In this document: one piece after another, positions 6,366-14,989 of the stretch
Numbering within the stretch: position 1 is the first letter of the stretch
Layout of the letters: every line of letters starts with the position of its first letter
From: an uncultured Lachnospiraceae bacterium
GTDB lineage: Bacteria; Bacillota; Clostridia; Lachnospirales; Lachnospiraceae
DNA: 18,738 nt
NCBI GenBank assembly: GCA_910585895.1
Contig: CAJUHY010000053.1
Coordinates: forward strand, 1 to 18,738
Direction: 5' to 3'
Notes under the pieces: generated by a model
Seen by the model: only the letters and a program-made list of their open reading frames with translations
Database searches by the model: none
Told to the model about the DNA's origin: nothing
Program-made: the position numbers and the translations under genes

Positions 6366-7718
6366 ATGAACACGATACAGATGGATATGAACTTATTTGA
6401 AAAACTGACGATTTTATCCGATGCTGCAAAATATGACGTTGCCTGCACCTCCAGCGGCATAGACCGCAAAGGGAATGGCAAAGGAATGGGCAATACCGTG
6501 GCTCCCGGAGTCTGCCATACTTTCTCTGCAGACGGCAGATGCATCTCCTTGCTGAAGATTCTTTTTACAAATGAATGCATTTTCAACTGTGCTTATTGCT
6601 TGAACAACCGGGATTCCGATATTAGACGCGCCTCTTTTACCCCGGAGGAAATCTGTACTGTCACGTTGGAATTCTACCGCCGTAATTATATAGAAGGACT
6701 TTTTCTCAGTTCCGGCATCCTCGTCAGCCCCAACTATACAATGGACCTGATTTATCAGACATTGCTCAAGCTGCGCACTGTACATCACTTTAACGGCTAT
6801 ATCCATGTCAAGGCAATTCCCGGCGCTGACCCAGCGCTGGTAGAACGCACTGGTTTTCTTGCTGACCGCATGAGCATCAACTTAGAACTTCCCACTGCGG
6901 ACAGCCTGCAGAAACTTGCTCCCTGCAAGTCCCGCAACACTATTCTAAAGCCAATGCGTCAGATTCAGAACCGTATCACCGACAACAAACAGGAACTGAC
7001 CGTATACCGCAAGGCTCCCCGGTTTGTCCCTGCCGGGCAGTCCACGCAGATGATTATCGGCGCCACCCCAGAGAATGATTTCCAAGTCATGAGCGTTGCA
7101 GAAGGGCTTTACCAGAAGTTTGGACTTAAAAGGGTGTTTTATTCCGCTTTTGTCAATGTCAATGACAATTCTATGCTCCCTGCTCTGCCCGGAGGACCTC
7201 CTTTGCTGCGGGAGCACCGTCTCTACCAGGCAGACTGGCTGCTGCGCTATTATCATTTTAAAGTGGCAGAACTGCTGTCGGAGGACCGCCCGGATTTTAA
7301 TATCTTTCTGGACCCCAAATGTGATTGGGCACTGCGTCATTTAGATTATTTTCCGGTGGAGATTAACCGAGCCAGCTACCAGACATTGCTGCGCGTTCCA
7401 GGAATCGGCTATAAATCGGCAGAACGCATTGTGAAAGCGCGCAGGAAGAGTTCACTGACCTTTGATGATTTGAAGAAAATCGGCGTTGTGCTCAAACGTG
7501 CCCTGTATTTTATCACCTGTTCCGGGAAGATGATGTACCGCACCAAGCTGGATGAGAATTATATCTGCGAGAACCTCATGCGGGATAAGACCCAGATTCC
7601 CAGAGATATCCGCGAGGGCGGGTATCAGCAAATCAGCTTTTTCGACAAAGAACTGCAGGCTGATTTCCAGTTGACCGAGACTGAAATCTGCCCTGAGAAC
7701 AACCAAAGATTGCCCTGA
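6366..7718 (+). CDS. Radical SAM protein with helix-hairpin-helix domain, putative DNA modification/repair (TIGR03916-like)
   Basis: With start ATG 6366 it has 450 residues. The radical SAM cluster motif C-x3-C-x2-C is C71-C75-C78 (ECIFNCAYC), so it should bind a 4Fe-4S cluster and cleave S-adenosylmethionine. Further Cys residues precede it (C27, C50, C59). A helix-hairpin-helix DNA-binding region follows at ~333-385 (LLRVPGIGYKSAERIV), as in DNA repair proteins. From memory this matches the family described as a putative DNA modification/repair radical SAM protein, always paired with the next gene and in some genomes linked to a uracil-DNA glycosylase domain. The reaction is unknown. An upstream in-frame ATG at 6264 is rejected because it precedes the promoter and LexA box 1; GAGGG lies 10 nt before 6366. 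Co-transcribed with the next gene 13 nt downstream. Confidence 0.88.
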   Translation: MNTIQMDMNLFEKLTILSDAAKYDVACTSSGIDRKGNGKGMGNTVAPGVCHTFSADGRCISLLKILFTNECIFNCAYCLNNRDSDIRRASFTPEEICTVTLEFYRRNYIEGLFLSSGILVSPNYTMDLIYQTLLKLRTVHHFNGYIHVKAIPGADPALVERTGFLADRMSINLELPTADSLQKLAPCKSRNTILKPMRQIQNRITDNKQELTVYRKAPRFVPAGQSTQMIIGATPENDFQVMSVAEGLYQKFGLKRVFYSAFVNVNDNSMLPALPGGPPLLREHRLYQADWLLRYYHFKVAELLSEDRPDFNIFLDPKCDWALRHLDYFPVEINRASYQTLLRVPGIGYKSAERIVKARRKSSLTFDDLKKIGVVLKRALYFITCSGKMMYRTKLDENYICENLMRDKTQIPRDIREGGYQQISFFDKELQADFQLTETEICPENNQRLP

Positions 7719-7731
7719 GGAGGAAAGCGCC

Positions 7732-8529
7732 ATGTACATTTTTATCTGTGAAGACAACATTGACGGTATTTTCACCGGTGTTTATGATGCCTGGGCAAGC
7801 CGCTACGGACACGCCAACATTGCTCTCACCACACACACACCAGACAATTACTCACTGTTTGATGAATATATCCACATCCAGACAGACTATGAGAAGAGCG
7901 CCAAGGTTGCACGTACCCTGCACAGCCGAATGGGCGAGGAGACTTATCAGGAATTATGCCAGGCAGCAATGGCGCTGGAACCTGTTTCACATAGGCAACC
8001 CATAGACAAAGCAGAAGCGATTTACAAAACGATTGTTCTCGCCCTGTCCCTGCCAGATGCCGGCAAAGTGTTGAATTATCTGGGGGAACCCTACGTAAAT
8101 CGCACGTTCCAGCTCTCCCGCAGCACGTTCAATGAAGCTCACCATCTATTAGGTTTTCTACGTTTTCAGGAATTGGAGAACGGCATTCTCTTTGCGCAAA
8201 TTCACCCCAAGAACGATGTTCTGCCATTCTTAGGGGAACACTTTGCTGACCGTCTGCCGGAAGAAAACTTTATGATATTCGATGCAACACGGAACCTTGC
8301 CGTACTGCACCCACAGGGAAAAGGATTTTTTATTACTGATACCAGTGAATTGAATCAGGAAATGCTGCAGCGTTTCTCTCCACAGGAGTTGGAATACCGT
8401 AGGCTGTGGTGTGCCTTTTTTAACAGCATCGCCATTGAAGCCCGCATAAATCTCAAACTGCAGAATCAAAACCTGCCGAAGCGTTTCCAGAGAGATATCA
8501 TAGAATTTATGGACTTTCCTGATAAGTGA
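7732..8529 (+). CDS. DUF4130 / TIGR03915-like partner of the radical SAM protein, probable DNA metabolism protein
   Basis: A 265-residue soluble protein without signal peptide or membrane segment. It starts with MYIFICEDNIDGIFTGVYDA, and its C-terminal half has the blocks HHLLGFLRF, ENFMIFDATRN and RRLWCAFFNSIAIEARINLK followed by LPKRFQRDIIEF. I recognise these as the pattern of the DUF4130 family that always accompanies the preceding radical SAM family. About 40 percent of relatives are, to my recollection, fused to a uracil-DNA glycosylase-like domain; here there is no fusion. GAGGAGG stands 8 nt before the ATG, 13 nt after the partner's stop, so the two are translated from one LexA-controlled message. 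A role in recognising or processing damaged DNA together with the radical SAM enzyme is inference; no catalytic motif is obvious to me. Confidence 0.85.
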   Translation: MYIFICEDNIDGIFTGVYDAWASRYGHANIALTTHTPDNYSLFDEYIHIQTDYEKSAKVARTLHSRMGEETYQELCQAAMALEPVSHRQPIDKAEAIYKTIVLALSLPDAGKVLNYLGEPYVNRTFQLSRSTFNEAHHLLGFLRFQELENGILFAQIHPKNDVLPFLGEHFADRLPEENFMIFDATRNLAVLHPQGKGFFITDTSELNQEMLQRFSPQELEYRRLWCAFFNSIAIEARINLKLQNQNLPKRFQRDIIEFMDFPDK

Positions 8530-8568
8530 GCCAGAAATCATTTGTCAATTATCTAATTCGCGCGTTTA

Positions 8569-9423
8569 TTATAACAAGTCACTCAGCTTCGCAAACTGCT
8601 CCAATGACAAGGTTTCCCCACGCACATTGGCAGACAGCTCCATTTTCTCCAAAGCCAGTACGATTTCTTCTTTACTATGAGTGATATCTGGTGCATTATT
8701 CAGTCCATTTACCAGTGTTTTCCGTCTCTGGTTAAAGGAAGCGCGAATAAGCGCAAACATTTGTTTCTCATCCTTTACCTGCACCGGCGCTTCCCTGTGT
8801 CTGGTCAGCCGTATCACAGCGCTCCCCACCTTCGGACGGGGCATAAAACAATTTGGCGGCACATTGGCGACAATTTCCGGCTGGGCATAATACTGGACAG
8901 CAAGAGACAATGCCCCATATTCTTTCGTTCCAGGACCTACCTGCATCCGCTCTGCCACTTCCTTTTGCACCATAATTGTAACGCTGTCTATCGGCACATG
9001 GCTTTCAAATAATCCCATAATGATAGGCGTTGTAATATAATAAGGCAGATTAGCCACCACCTTAATGGGCTTTCCCTGATTCCTTTCATCTACCAATTGG
9101 TTGATATTCATTTTAAGAATATCCTGCTGAATAATTTCCACATTCTTATATGCGCTGAGCGTATCCTCCAAAATGGGAATCAGATTCCTGTCAATCTCTA
9201 CTGCAACAACCTTGCCGGCATGTTCACACAGATACTGTGTCATCGTACCGATTCCCGGACCAATTTCCAGCACAAAATCCTCTTTGGTGATATCTGCCGC
9301 ATTTATAATCTTCTCCAACACTCTGGTATCAATGAGGAAATTCTGTCCATATTTTTTTTGAAAATTAAAATTGTATTTCTGCAATACCGCAATCGTATTA
9401 TGCGGAATTCCCAATGTCGCCAT
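8569..9423 (-). CDS. rsmA: 16S rRNA dimethyladenosine transferase RsmA (KsgA)
   Basis: Dimethylates two adjacent adenines (1518 and 1519, E. coli numbering) near the 3' end of 16S rRNA using S-adenosylmethionine, a late step in small-subunit assembly. 284 residues, usual length. It shows YGQNFLID (25-32), the SAM-binding motif LEIGPGIG (52-59), the acidic VEID (75-78) and the catalytic NLPYY (125-129). The ribosome binding site AAGGAGGG lies just before the ATG and the gap to tatD is 20 nt, so it is the last gene of metG-tatD-rsmA. It ends 39 bp from the convergent DUF4130 gene, with no clear terminator between them. The ribonuclease M5 gene (rnmV), often between tatD and rsmA in Firmicutes, is absent here. 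Confidence 0.97.
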   Translation of the reverse strand: MATLGIPHNTIAVLQKYNFNFQKKYGQNFLIDTRVLEKIINAADITKEDFVLEIGPGIGTMTQYLCEHAGKVVAVEIDRNLIPILEDTLSAYKNVEIIQQDILKMNINQLVDERNQGKPIKVVANLPYYITTPIIMGLFESHVPIDSVTIMVQKEVAERMQVGPGTKEYGALSLAVQYYAQPEIVANVPPNCFMPRPKVGSAVIRLTRHREAPVQVKDEKQMFALIRASFNQRRKTLVNGLNNAPDITHSKEEIVLALEKMELSANVRGETLSLEQFAKLSDLL

Positions 9424-9443
9424 GCCGCCCTCCTTATGCCGAA

Positions 9444-10235
9444 CTATGCCCTTACTTTCTCAAACAACCGCATGGCATTTTCACGCGTTGCTTTGATTAC
9501 TTCCTTCTCTGTAATCCCCCGCAATGCCGCAATCTCTTTTACCACGTAAAGAAGATTTAAAGAGGAATTGCGCTTGCCGCGGTTAGGTTCCGGCGAGAGA
9601 TAGGGACAGTCCGTTTCCAATAAAATTCGTTCCAAGGGAACACGGACAACAGTCTCTTTCAGCTTTCTGGAATTCTTAAAAGTCACTACCCCGCCAATGC
9701 CAATGTGGTAGCCCATTTTCACATATTCCTCTGCCAGTTCCGGAGAATAGGAGAAACAATGGACAACGCCCGGAATCTCCTGAGCATGAATTCCCTTCAT
9801 CAGCTTTAACGTATCCTCCGCTGCCTCCCGGGAATGGATAATCACTGGAAGCGAAAGTTCCCGCGCAAGTTCCATCTGCCGGCAGAACCAATAACGCTGC
9901 CGGCTCTGCACCTCGGAATTTTTCCCCCAATAATAATCTAAACCTATTTCACCGATTGCCGCTACTTTCGGCAAAAGTGCGGCGCTTCGCAGCCATTCGT
10001 AAACTTCCTCATTCAAATCTGCAATATCACTGGGATGGATACCCAATGCTCCATAGAGAAATTCATACTGCTGTGTCAGTTCCAACGTATGCTTGCAGGA
10101 GGCAAAATCCGATCCTACATTGATAATCTTTCCAATGCCATGTTCTTCCATAGAGGAAAGCAATTCTTCCCTGTCAGGGTCGAATTGCTTATCATCATAA
10201 TGGGCATGGCTTTCAAATATCCATTCATCTAACAT
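9444..10235 (-). CDS. tatD: TatD family metal-dependent DNase/hydrolase
   Basis: 263 residues, full length for the amidohydrolase-fold TatD family, whose members are metal-dependent 3'-5' exonucleases in several bacteria. Metal ligands are all visible: H10 and H12 (ESHAHYDD), E96 (GEIGLDYYW), H134 (IIHSREA), H159 (VVHCFSY) and D209 (LLETDCPYLSPEP). The ATG at 10233-10235 lies inside the end of metG (7-nt overlap), indicating translational coupling. This is the common metG-tatD arrangement of Firmicutes. The true cellular substrate of this protein is not known. Confidence 0.95.
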   Translation of the reverse strand: MLDEWIFESHAHYDDKQFDPDREELLSSMEEHGIGKIINVGSDFASCKHTLELTQQYEFLYGALGIHPSDIADLNEEVYEWLRSAALLPKVAAIGEIGLDYYWGKNSEVQSRQRYWFCRQMELARELSLPVIIHSREAAEDTLKLMKGIHAQEIPGVVHCFSYSPELAEEYVKMGYHIGIGGVVTFKNSRKLKETVVRVPLERILLETDCPYLSPEPNRGKRNSSLNLLYVVKEIAALRGITEKEVIKATRENAMRLFEKVRA

Positions 10236-12232
10236 ATCTCTGCCCCGGTTGGCATATTCTTATCCGGCACCAGCAATGCCAACTCACCATTTTCATTTTC
10301 TGCACAAAGAAGCATCCCCTCAGACAGCACACCTGCCAGTTTTGCCGGTTTCAGATTTACCAACACCATCACTTTCTTGCCTACCATCTCTTCTGGCGAG
10401 TAATACTTACGGATTCCTGAGACAATCTGCTTCACCTGGCTTCCCACACGTACCTGGGAACAGAGCAGCTTCTTGGATTTTGCAACTGCCTCGCAGGCGA
10501 TAACCTCGCCTACCTGAAACTGCATCTTCATAAAATCATCATAAGAAATCTCTTCTTTGGGCTCGATATCTATGGCAGCTTCATCCTCCTCCTGCTGCGG
10601 CGCTTCACCCATAGCGCGCTGCTCCTCCTCAAATTCTGCGCGCTGTTTCTCGCGGATTGTTGTAACTTTTTCCATTATCTCTTTGATGTCCAAACGGGCA
10701 AATAGGATTTCCGGCTGTTCCGTCACCTTATTGCCGCTTTCGTAAAGCCCAAACTGGCTTAAATTATCAAAATCACGGATAACCGTACTCAACTGCGCAA
10801 CAATTTTTTCTGCCGTCTCCGGCAGAAAGCTATGGAGCAGGGAGGCAGCAATCGTAATGGATTCTGTCAGGTTATACAGAACCTCGCTGAGACGATCTTT
10901 CTTGGCTTCCTCTTTTGCCAGTACCCACGGTTCTGTCTCATCTATATATTTGTTGCTGCGGCGCAGCACCGTAAACACTTCAGAAATTGCATCTGCCACA
11001 CGCAGTTCATCCATTTTGGCTTTTACCTTATCTCTCGCTGCCGTTGCCGTCTCCTTTAATTCCTTATCAACCGCTTCTTCTGCCCCGGTCTTGGCCACGA
11101 CACCCCCAAAATACTTATTGCACATGGAAACTGTACGGTTGACCAAATTTCCCAGAATATTGGCAAGATCAGAATTCAGGCGTTCCACCACCAATTCCCA
11201 GGTAATAATGCCATCATGTTCAAAAGGCATCTCATGCAGCACAAAATAACGGGTGGCATCTACGCCAAATAATTCTACCATATCATCTGCATAGATGACA
11301 TTTCCCTTCGACTTGCTCATTTTCTCGCCGCCCTGCAGGAGCCACGGATGGCCAAATATTTGCTTAGGCAGCGGCAAATCCAAGGCCATAAGGAAAATCG
11401 GCCAGTAAATAGTGTGGAAACGAATAATATCTTTGCCTATCAGATGCAGGTCTGCCGGCCAGTTCTTGCTGAACAACTCCGTCGAATTCCCATCCGCATC
11501 GTAACCAATCTTAGTAATATAGTTAGACAAGGCATCCAACCACACATACACCACATGCTTAGGGTCAAAATCCACAACAACGCCCCAGTTAAAGGACGTA
11601 CGGGACACACACAAATCCTGAAGTCCAGGCAGCAGGAAATTATTCATCATCTCATTTTTCCTGGACACCGGCTGAATAAACTCCGGATGGCTGTTGATGT
11701 GCTCAATAAGCCTGTCCGCATATTTGCTCATCTTAAAAAAGTATGCCTCCTCCTTGGCAGGCGTAACCTCACGCCCGCAATCTGGACACTTGCCATCCAC
11801 AAGCTGTGATTCAGTCCAGAAAGACTCGCAGGGTGTACAATACATTCCTTCATAAGCTCCCTTATAAATATCTCCCTGGTCATATAATTTCTTAAATATT
11901 TTCGTTACCTGACGCTCGTGGTCTTCATCCGTAGTGCGGACAAAACTGTCATAAGAAGAATTCATCATATCCCAGATACGTTTTACCTCGCCCGCTACCT
12001 GGTCCACAAATTCCTTCGGGGTTTTCCCCAATTTTTCTGCTTTCTCCTGAATTTTCTGTCCATGTTCATCCGTCCCGGTCTGGAAGTACACATCATAACC
12101 TTCCTGCCGTTTAAATCTGGCAATGCTGTCTGCCAGCACAACCTCATAAGTGTTGCCGATATGCGGCTTGCCAGACGTATAAGCAATGGCAGTTGTCATA
12201 TAATATTTTCCTTTATTGCATTTTGTACACAT
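10229..12232 (-). CDS. metG: Methionyl-tRNA synthetase
   Basis: Charges tRNA-Met with methionine. 667 residues from ATG 12230-12232, where GGAGG lies 7 nt upstream. An in-frame ATG at 12277 would run through the terminator hairpin and is rejected. Class I signature: HIGN near residue 25 (SGKPHIGNTYE) and KMSKS in GGEKMSKSKGN. The connective-peptide zinc knuckle is CTPC/CPDC. After the anticodon-binding domain and an acidic linker comes a C-terminal EMAPII-like tRNA-binding domain (FQVGEVIACEAVAKSKKLL), giving the long dimeric form. The N-terminus MCTKCNKGKYYMTT has an extra CxxC before the Rossmann fold, which I do not regard as usual. First gene of metG-tatD-rsmA. No T-box leader is visible. 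Confidence 0.97.
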   Translation of the reverse strand: MCTKCNKGKYYMTTAIAYTSGKPHIGNTYEVVLADSIARFKRQEGYDVYFQTGTDEHGQKIQEKAEKLGKTPKEFVDQVAGEVKRIWDMMNSSYDSFVRTTDEDHERQVTKIFKKLYDQGDIYKGAYEGMYCTPCESFWTESQLVDGKCPDCGREVTPAKEEAYFFKMSKYADRLIEHINSHPEFIQPVSRKNEMMNNFLLPGLQDLCVSRTSFNWGVVVDFDPKHVVYVWLDALSNYITKIGYDADGNSTELFSKNWPADLHLIGKDIIRFHTIYWPIFLMALDLPLPKQIFGHPWLLQGGEKMSKSKGNVIYADDMVELFGVDATRYFVLHEMPFEHDGIITWELVVERLNSDLANILGNLVNRTVSMCNKYFGGVVAKTGAEEAVDKELKETATAARDKVKAKMDELRVADAISEVFTVLRRSNKYIDETEPWVLAKEEAKKDRLSEVLYNLTESITIAASLLHSFLPETAEKIVAQLSTVIRDFDNLSQFGLYESGNKVTEQPEILFARLDIKEIMEKVTTIREKQRAEFEEEQRAMGEAPQQEEDEAAIDIEPKEEISYDDFMKMQFQVGEVIACEAVAKSKKLLCSQVRVGSQVKQIVSGIRKYYSPEEMVGKKVMVLVNLKPAKLAGVLSEGMLLCAENENGELALLVPDKNMPTGAEIC

Positions 12233-12257
12233 AAGTGAGCCTCCTTTTTGCAAATCT

Positions 12258-12296
12258 ATAAAAAAGCCGCCTTCCATCCATTCGTAGAAGGCGGCT
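12258..12296 (-). terminator. Intrinsic terminator between the chemoreceptor gene and metG
   Basis: A perfect 10-bp stem, agccgccttc (12265-12274) with gaaggcggct (12287-12296), and a 12-nt loop. On the minus strand it is followed directly by TTTTTTATAG. It lies 17 bp after the chemoreceptor stop and 25 bp before the metG start. Confidence 0.9.
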
Positions 12297-12312
12297 GATT
12301 TCCGAAATCCTG

Positions 12313-14049
12313 TTATAGGTTGATAAAGCGCTCTGCTTCATCTGTCAGAGTTCCGGCAACCTCTCTGTTATCATCCATTGCCTCCGCAATCTCGCTGATG
12401 TCCTTCACGAGGTTGGAAGTATTCATAGCCACGTTAGTCGCACCCCTTGCACTCTCACCGACTGCTGTATTGATTCCATTGATAGATTCCGTGATACATT
12501 CCATCAATTGTTTCAGGTTCACGGACATATCATTAAAGCGGGTAACCGTATCATTCACATGCACGGCATCCTCATTATACTGTCTGCCGGCATTTACAAA
12601 TCCCTCATAGTCTGGGAGGATATTCTCATTAATATACTTCACAATAGAATCAGCGCTGTCAATCAGTTCATTTACCGCTTCAATTACCATGTTATTGATA
12701 GTCTGAATGTTATTTGCTGCCTCCCTGCTGGAACTTGCAAGCTGACTGATTTCGTCTGCAACAACGGCAAATCCTCTGCCGGCCTCCCCAGCCCTGGCTG
12801 CCTCAATAGAAGCATTCAGTGACAGGAGATTCGTCTGACCGGAGATACTTAAAATCTCGTCTGTCAAGTCGTTGACACGGTCTACACTCTTACTGCTTTC
12901 AATGGCTCGTTTCAGCTTATCAATAATCGCGTTGATGATATCACTTGTATTCTGCTTATTCTCAACTGCATTGTGTTCCAGATTTTCTGCCCGCTCCTGC
13001 ATTCCTGCCGCATAATCATATAATCCCTGTGATGCATCCGAGAGTTCAATAATATTCTCATCCACTACGCCCACATTTTCCTTAATATCTGTTATCGTTG
13101 AAGAAATCGTCTCCATAGATGCGGATAACTCTTCCATTACAGCAGAAATATCATAAGAATTATTATTTGCGGTAGATACCTTGTCTGATACCAGATTCAC
13201 AATGGAACCCAACTGGTCAGAACTCATATTAATCTGCCCCATAATTCCCTGTAAGGTTTCAATAAAGGTATTGATTCCTGCTGCCAATGTACCAATCTCG
13301 TCTGTACAGAAGCACTGCACACGCTTCGTCAAATCACCCTCGCCAGCCTCAATGGTGGCAATCACATCACGCAGCTGGGCATTAATGTTAATCAGACGCT
13401 TACATACCCATGTCCAGCATATCCATACGACAAACAACAGAACCACGCCGCTGCATACAATCAGAATAATTGTTGTGCGCGTAATGCTGCCATATACGCC
13501 TTTCTGCTTAGAGATGGCCTGGGTCATAGCATTTTTATTGATTTCAATCAGAGCATCTAACTCTGCTGTTAACGCTGTTCCTGCTTCCCTCAATTGATTG
13601 CTTGCAAGTTCCGATGCCTCAGCTTTCTTCCTTTTACTGCTGTAATCTAAAATCTGATTGTAAATTGTCAGATAGTTTGCATAATCTGACTTGAATTTGA
13701 CAAATGCTTCTTCCTCCTCTGCACTGAGCCCCTGCTCATATTGTTTGCAGAGAGCATCAATCTCTTCTTTCAGTTGGTCCGCTTCCTTCTCCAATGTCTG
13801 TTTAGGTCCGGTTTCATCCTCCACAATATGCGCAAATGCCACACGCCGCAAGGTCTGATAGGCGATAGTCGTATCCTGAATCTGTTCAATCCTTACCACA
13901 TAGTTACCGGTGATATTATCACTGGTATTCATTATCTGAGCAGTACTAAAAAAGCTCATAACCCCTAACACGAATATCAGGATACCCAGCAATGAAACGG
14001 GAATTAAAATCTTCAGCCTGATACTCAGATTCTTCAAAAACATTGTCAT
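12313..14049 (-). CDS. Methyl-accepting chemotaxis protein
   Basis: Membrane chemoreceptor that controls CheA kinase. 578 residues: TM1 ~13-36; an extracytoplasmic, mainly helical sensor ~37-190 of the four-helix-bundle type; TM2 ~192-216; HAMP ~216-270; and a coiled-coil signalling domain. Its tip, EILSISGQTNLLSLNASIEA through GRGFAVVADEISQLA (~398-438), is the highly conserved CheA/CheW-binding hairpin. The HAMP region has an uncommon CxC (C246, C248). No C-terminal CheR-binding pentapeptide is seen. GGAGG lies 9 nt before ATG 14049; ATG 14043 is an alternative. It has its own promoter and terminator and no che gene nearby, so it is a stand-alone receptor whose ligand cannot be read from sequence. 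Confidence 0.95.
   Translation of the reverse strand: MTMFLKNLSIRLKILIPVSLLGILIFVLGVMSFFSTAQIMNTSDNITGNYVVRIEQIQDTTIAYQTLRRVAFAHIVEDETGPKQTLEKEADQLKEEIDALCKQYEQGLSAEEEEAFVKFKSDYANYLTIYNQILDYSSKRKKAEASELASNQLREAGTALTAELDALIEINKNAMTQAISKQKGVYGSITRTTIILIVCSGVVLLFVVWICWTWVCKRLININAQLRDVIATIEAGEGDLTKRVQCFCTDEIGTLAAGINTFIETLQGIMGQINMSSDQLGSIVNLVSDKVSTANNNSYDISAVMEELSASMETISSTITDIKENVGVVDENIIELSDASQGLYDYAAGMQERAENLEHNAVENKQNTSDIINAIIDKLKRAIESSKSVDRVNDLTDEILSISGQTNLLSLNASIEAARAGEAGRGFAVVADEISQLASSSREAANNIQTINNMVIEAVNELIDSADSIVKYINENILPDYEGFVNAGRQYNEDAVHVNDTVTRFNDMSVNLKQLMECITESINGINTAVGESARGATNVAMNTSNLVKDISEIAEAMDDNREVAGTLTDEAERFINL
12320..12348 (-). promoter_or_regulatory. Candidate metG promoter inside the 3' end of the chemoreceptor gene
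   Basis: CTGACA (12343-12348), a 17-bp spacer, then TATCAA (12320-12325) on the minus strand. It is the only reasonable promoter found upstream of metG. Its transcript would start near 12313 and would have to pass the terminator hairpin before reaching the metG start. The -10 is weak (4 of 6). Confidence 0.35.
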
Positions 14050-14112
14050 CTTCCTTCTCCTCCTGCTTAAGTAAATTGTGTTTTATCTTCACGAAACTCT
14101 CATTTAAACCAT

Positions 14113-14141
14113 ATTATAATATATTTCTGCCCTCAAGTCCA
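14113..14141 (-). promoter_or_regulatory. Promoter of the chemoreceptor gene
   Basis: TGGACT (14136-14141), a 17-bp spacer, then a perfect TATAAT (14113-14118) on the minus strand, about 65 bp before the start codon. It resembles a vegetative sigma-A promoter; I see no sigma-D-type elements. Confidence 0.65.
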
Positions 14142-14188
14142 GTTTTTGCATTATTTATTTTTCCTTGCAGATGGCGCGGTGTTACTGT

Positions 14189-14989
14189 TCACTTTACCCG
14201 CTTTGCCACCACCACGAATCTGCCGTTTTCCGTGACTCCAGAACAAGTGGAGAGCGTAAGGAATGTATCTCCAAATTCTGCTGTAAGTCCGGTATCATAG
14301 GCAGATATCTTCTTCACATTCTCATAGAAATACTGAAATTCCTCCTCCGTGTCCGCCTGATAAAATGTATAATACTGAAATTCACTGTCATCTTCCTCTG
14401 CAGACACCTGTGTCGAAAATACTGCCATAACCTCATACGTACGTGTTTCGTAGAGCGTATCGAAAAAAATCTTTCCATGTTGTTTATAAAATTTTTCACT
14501 TTCATATCGGTCCAAATCCCCAAACATAGAATCATCTTTCATATGATGTCCATAGATAACTGCATTTGTTCCCGGCGTGTGGATATCTGCAATGCTTTTC
14601 ACATACAGGCAGCCATATTTATCTTTCTCTTTATCAAAATTATGGTACAGGTAATATTCATCGTCATCACACTGCATAACCGGATAATCAATCTTCGTCC
14701 CTTCCACGGTAAGCCAACCGACTAAATCGTTATTCCTGGCATAAAGTTCTGCCAACGCAGGCAGCATCACTGCTCCATCGGTCTTTGCCGCTTCCATACC
14801 TTCTTCCACAGCAAATTCCTCCTCTTTTGCAGTTTCAGCCGTACTTCTTCGTTTCATGTTTCTGAATTCCCTCTGCTGCTTCTCATGCTGTATAGACAGA
14901 CAGCATGACTGCCCCACCGGGAGCAGACATGCTATCGTAATCAATAAAAGCGCTGCCTTTAGAAGCCGCAGCTTTTTCTTATCCTTCAT
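14189..14989 (-). CDS. srtB: Class B sortase
   Basis: Membrane-anchored cysteine transpeptidase that cuts a C-terminal sorting signal and joins the protein to the cell wall. With the start at 14989 it has 266 residues: a basic N-terminus, membrane segment ~7-25, a charged linker, and the class B fold ~76-266. Catalytic residues: H148 (IYGHHMKDDSMFGDL), C249 (TLSTCSG) and R257 (ENGRFVVVAKR). I chose ATG 14989 because GGAAGAA precedes it and it begins MKDKKKLRLLK; ATG 15010 would overlap the upstream gene further. Its first 11 nt overlap the end of the large surface-protein gene, so the two are translationally coupled and that protein is the probable substrate. No clear terminator follows before the chemoreceptor promoter. 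Confidence 0.93.
   Translation of the reverse strand: MKDKKKLRLLKAALLLITIACLLPVGQSCCLSIQHEKQQREFRNMKRRSTAETAKEEEFAVEEGMEAAKTDGAVMLPALAELYARNNDLVGWLTVEGTKIDYPVMQCDDDEYYLYHNFDKEKDKYGCLYVKSIADIHTPGTNAVIYGHHMKDDSMFGDLDRYESEKFYKQHGKIFFDTLYETRTYEVMAVFSTQVSAEEDDSEFQYYTFYQADTEEEFQYFYENVKKISAYDTGLTAEFGDTFLTLSTCSGVTENGRFVVVAKRVK

Noticed and set aside
6264..6366. Upstream ATG at 6264 extending the radical SAM protein by 34 residues
   Set aside because: It lies upstream of LexA box 1 and the promoter, has no ribosome binding site, and the extra residues do not look like part of the family.
12233..12277. Longer metG start at 12277
   Set aside because: The extension is encoded by the terminator stem and T-tract; ATG 12232 has a well-placed GGAGG.
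12232..12312. T-box riboswitch in front of metG
   Set aside because: There is no AGGGTGGNACCGCG-type antiterminator sequence and the leader is too short.
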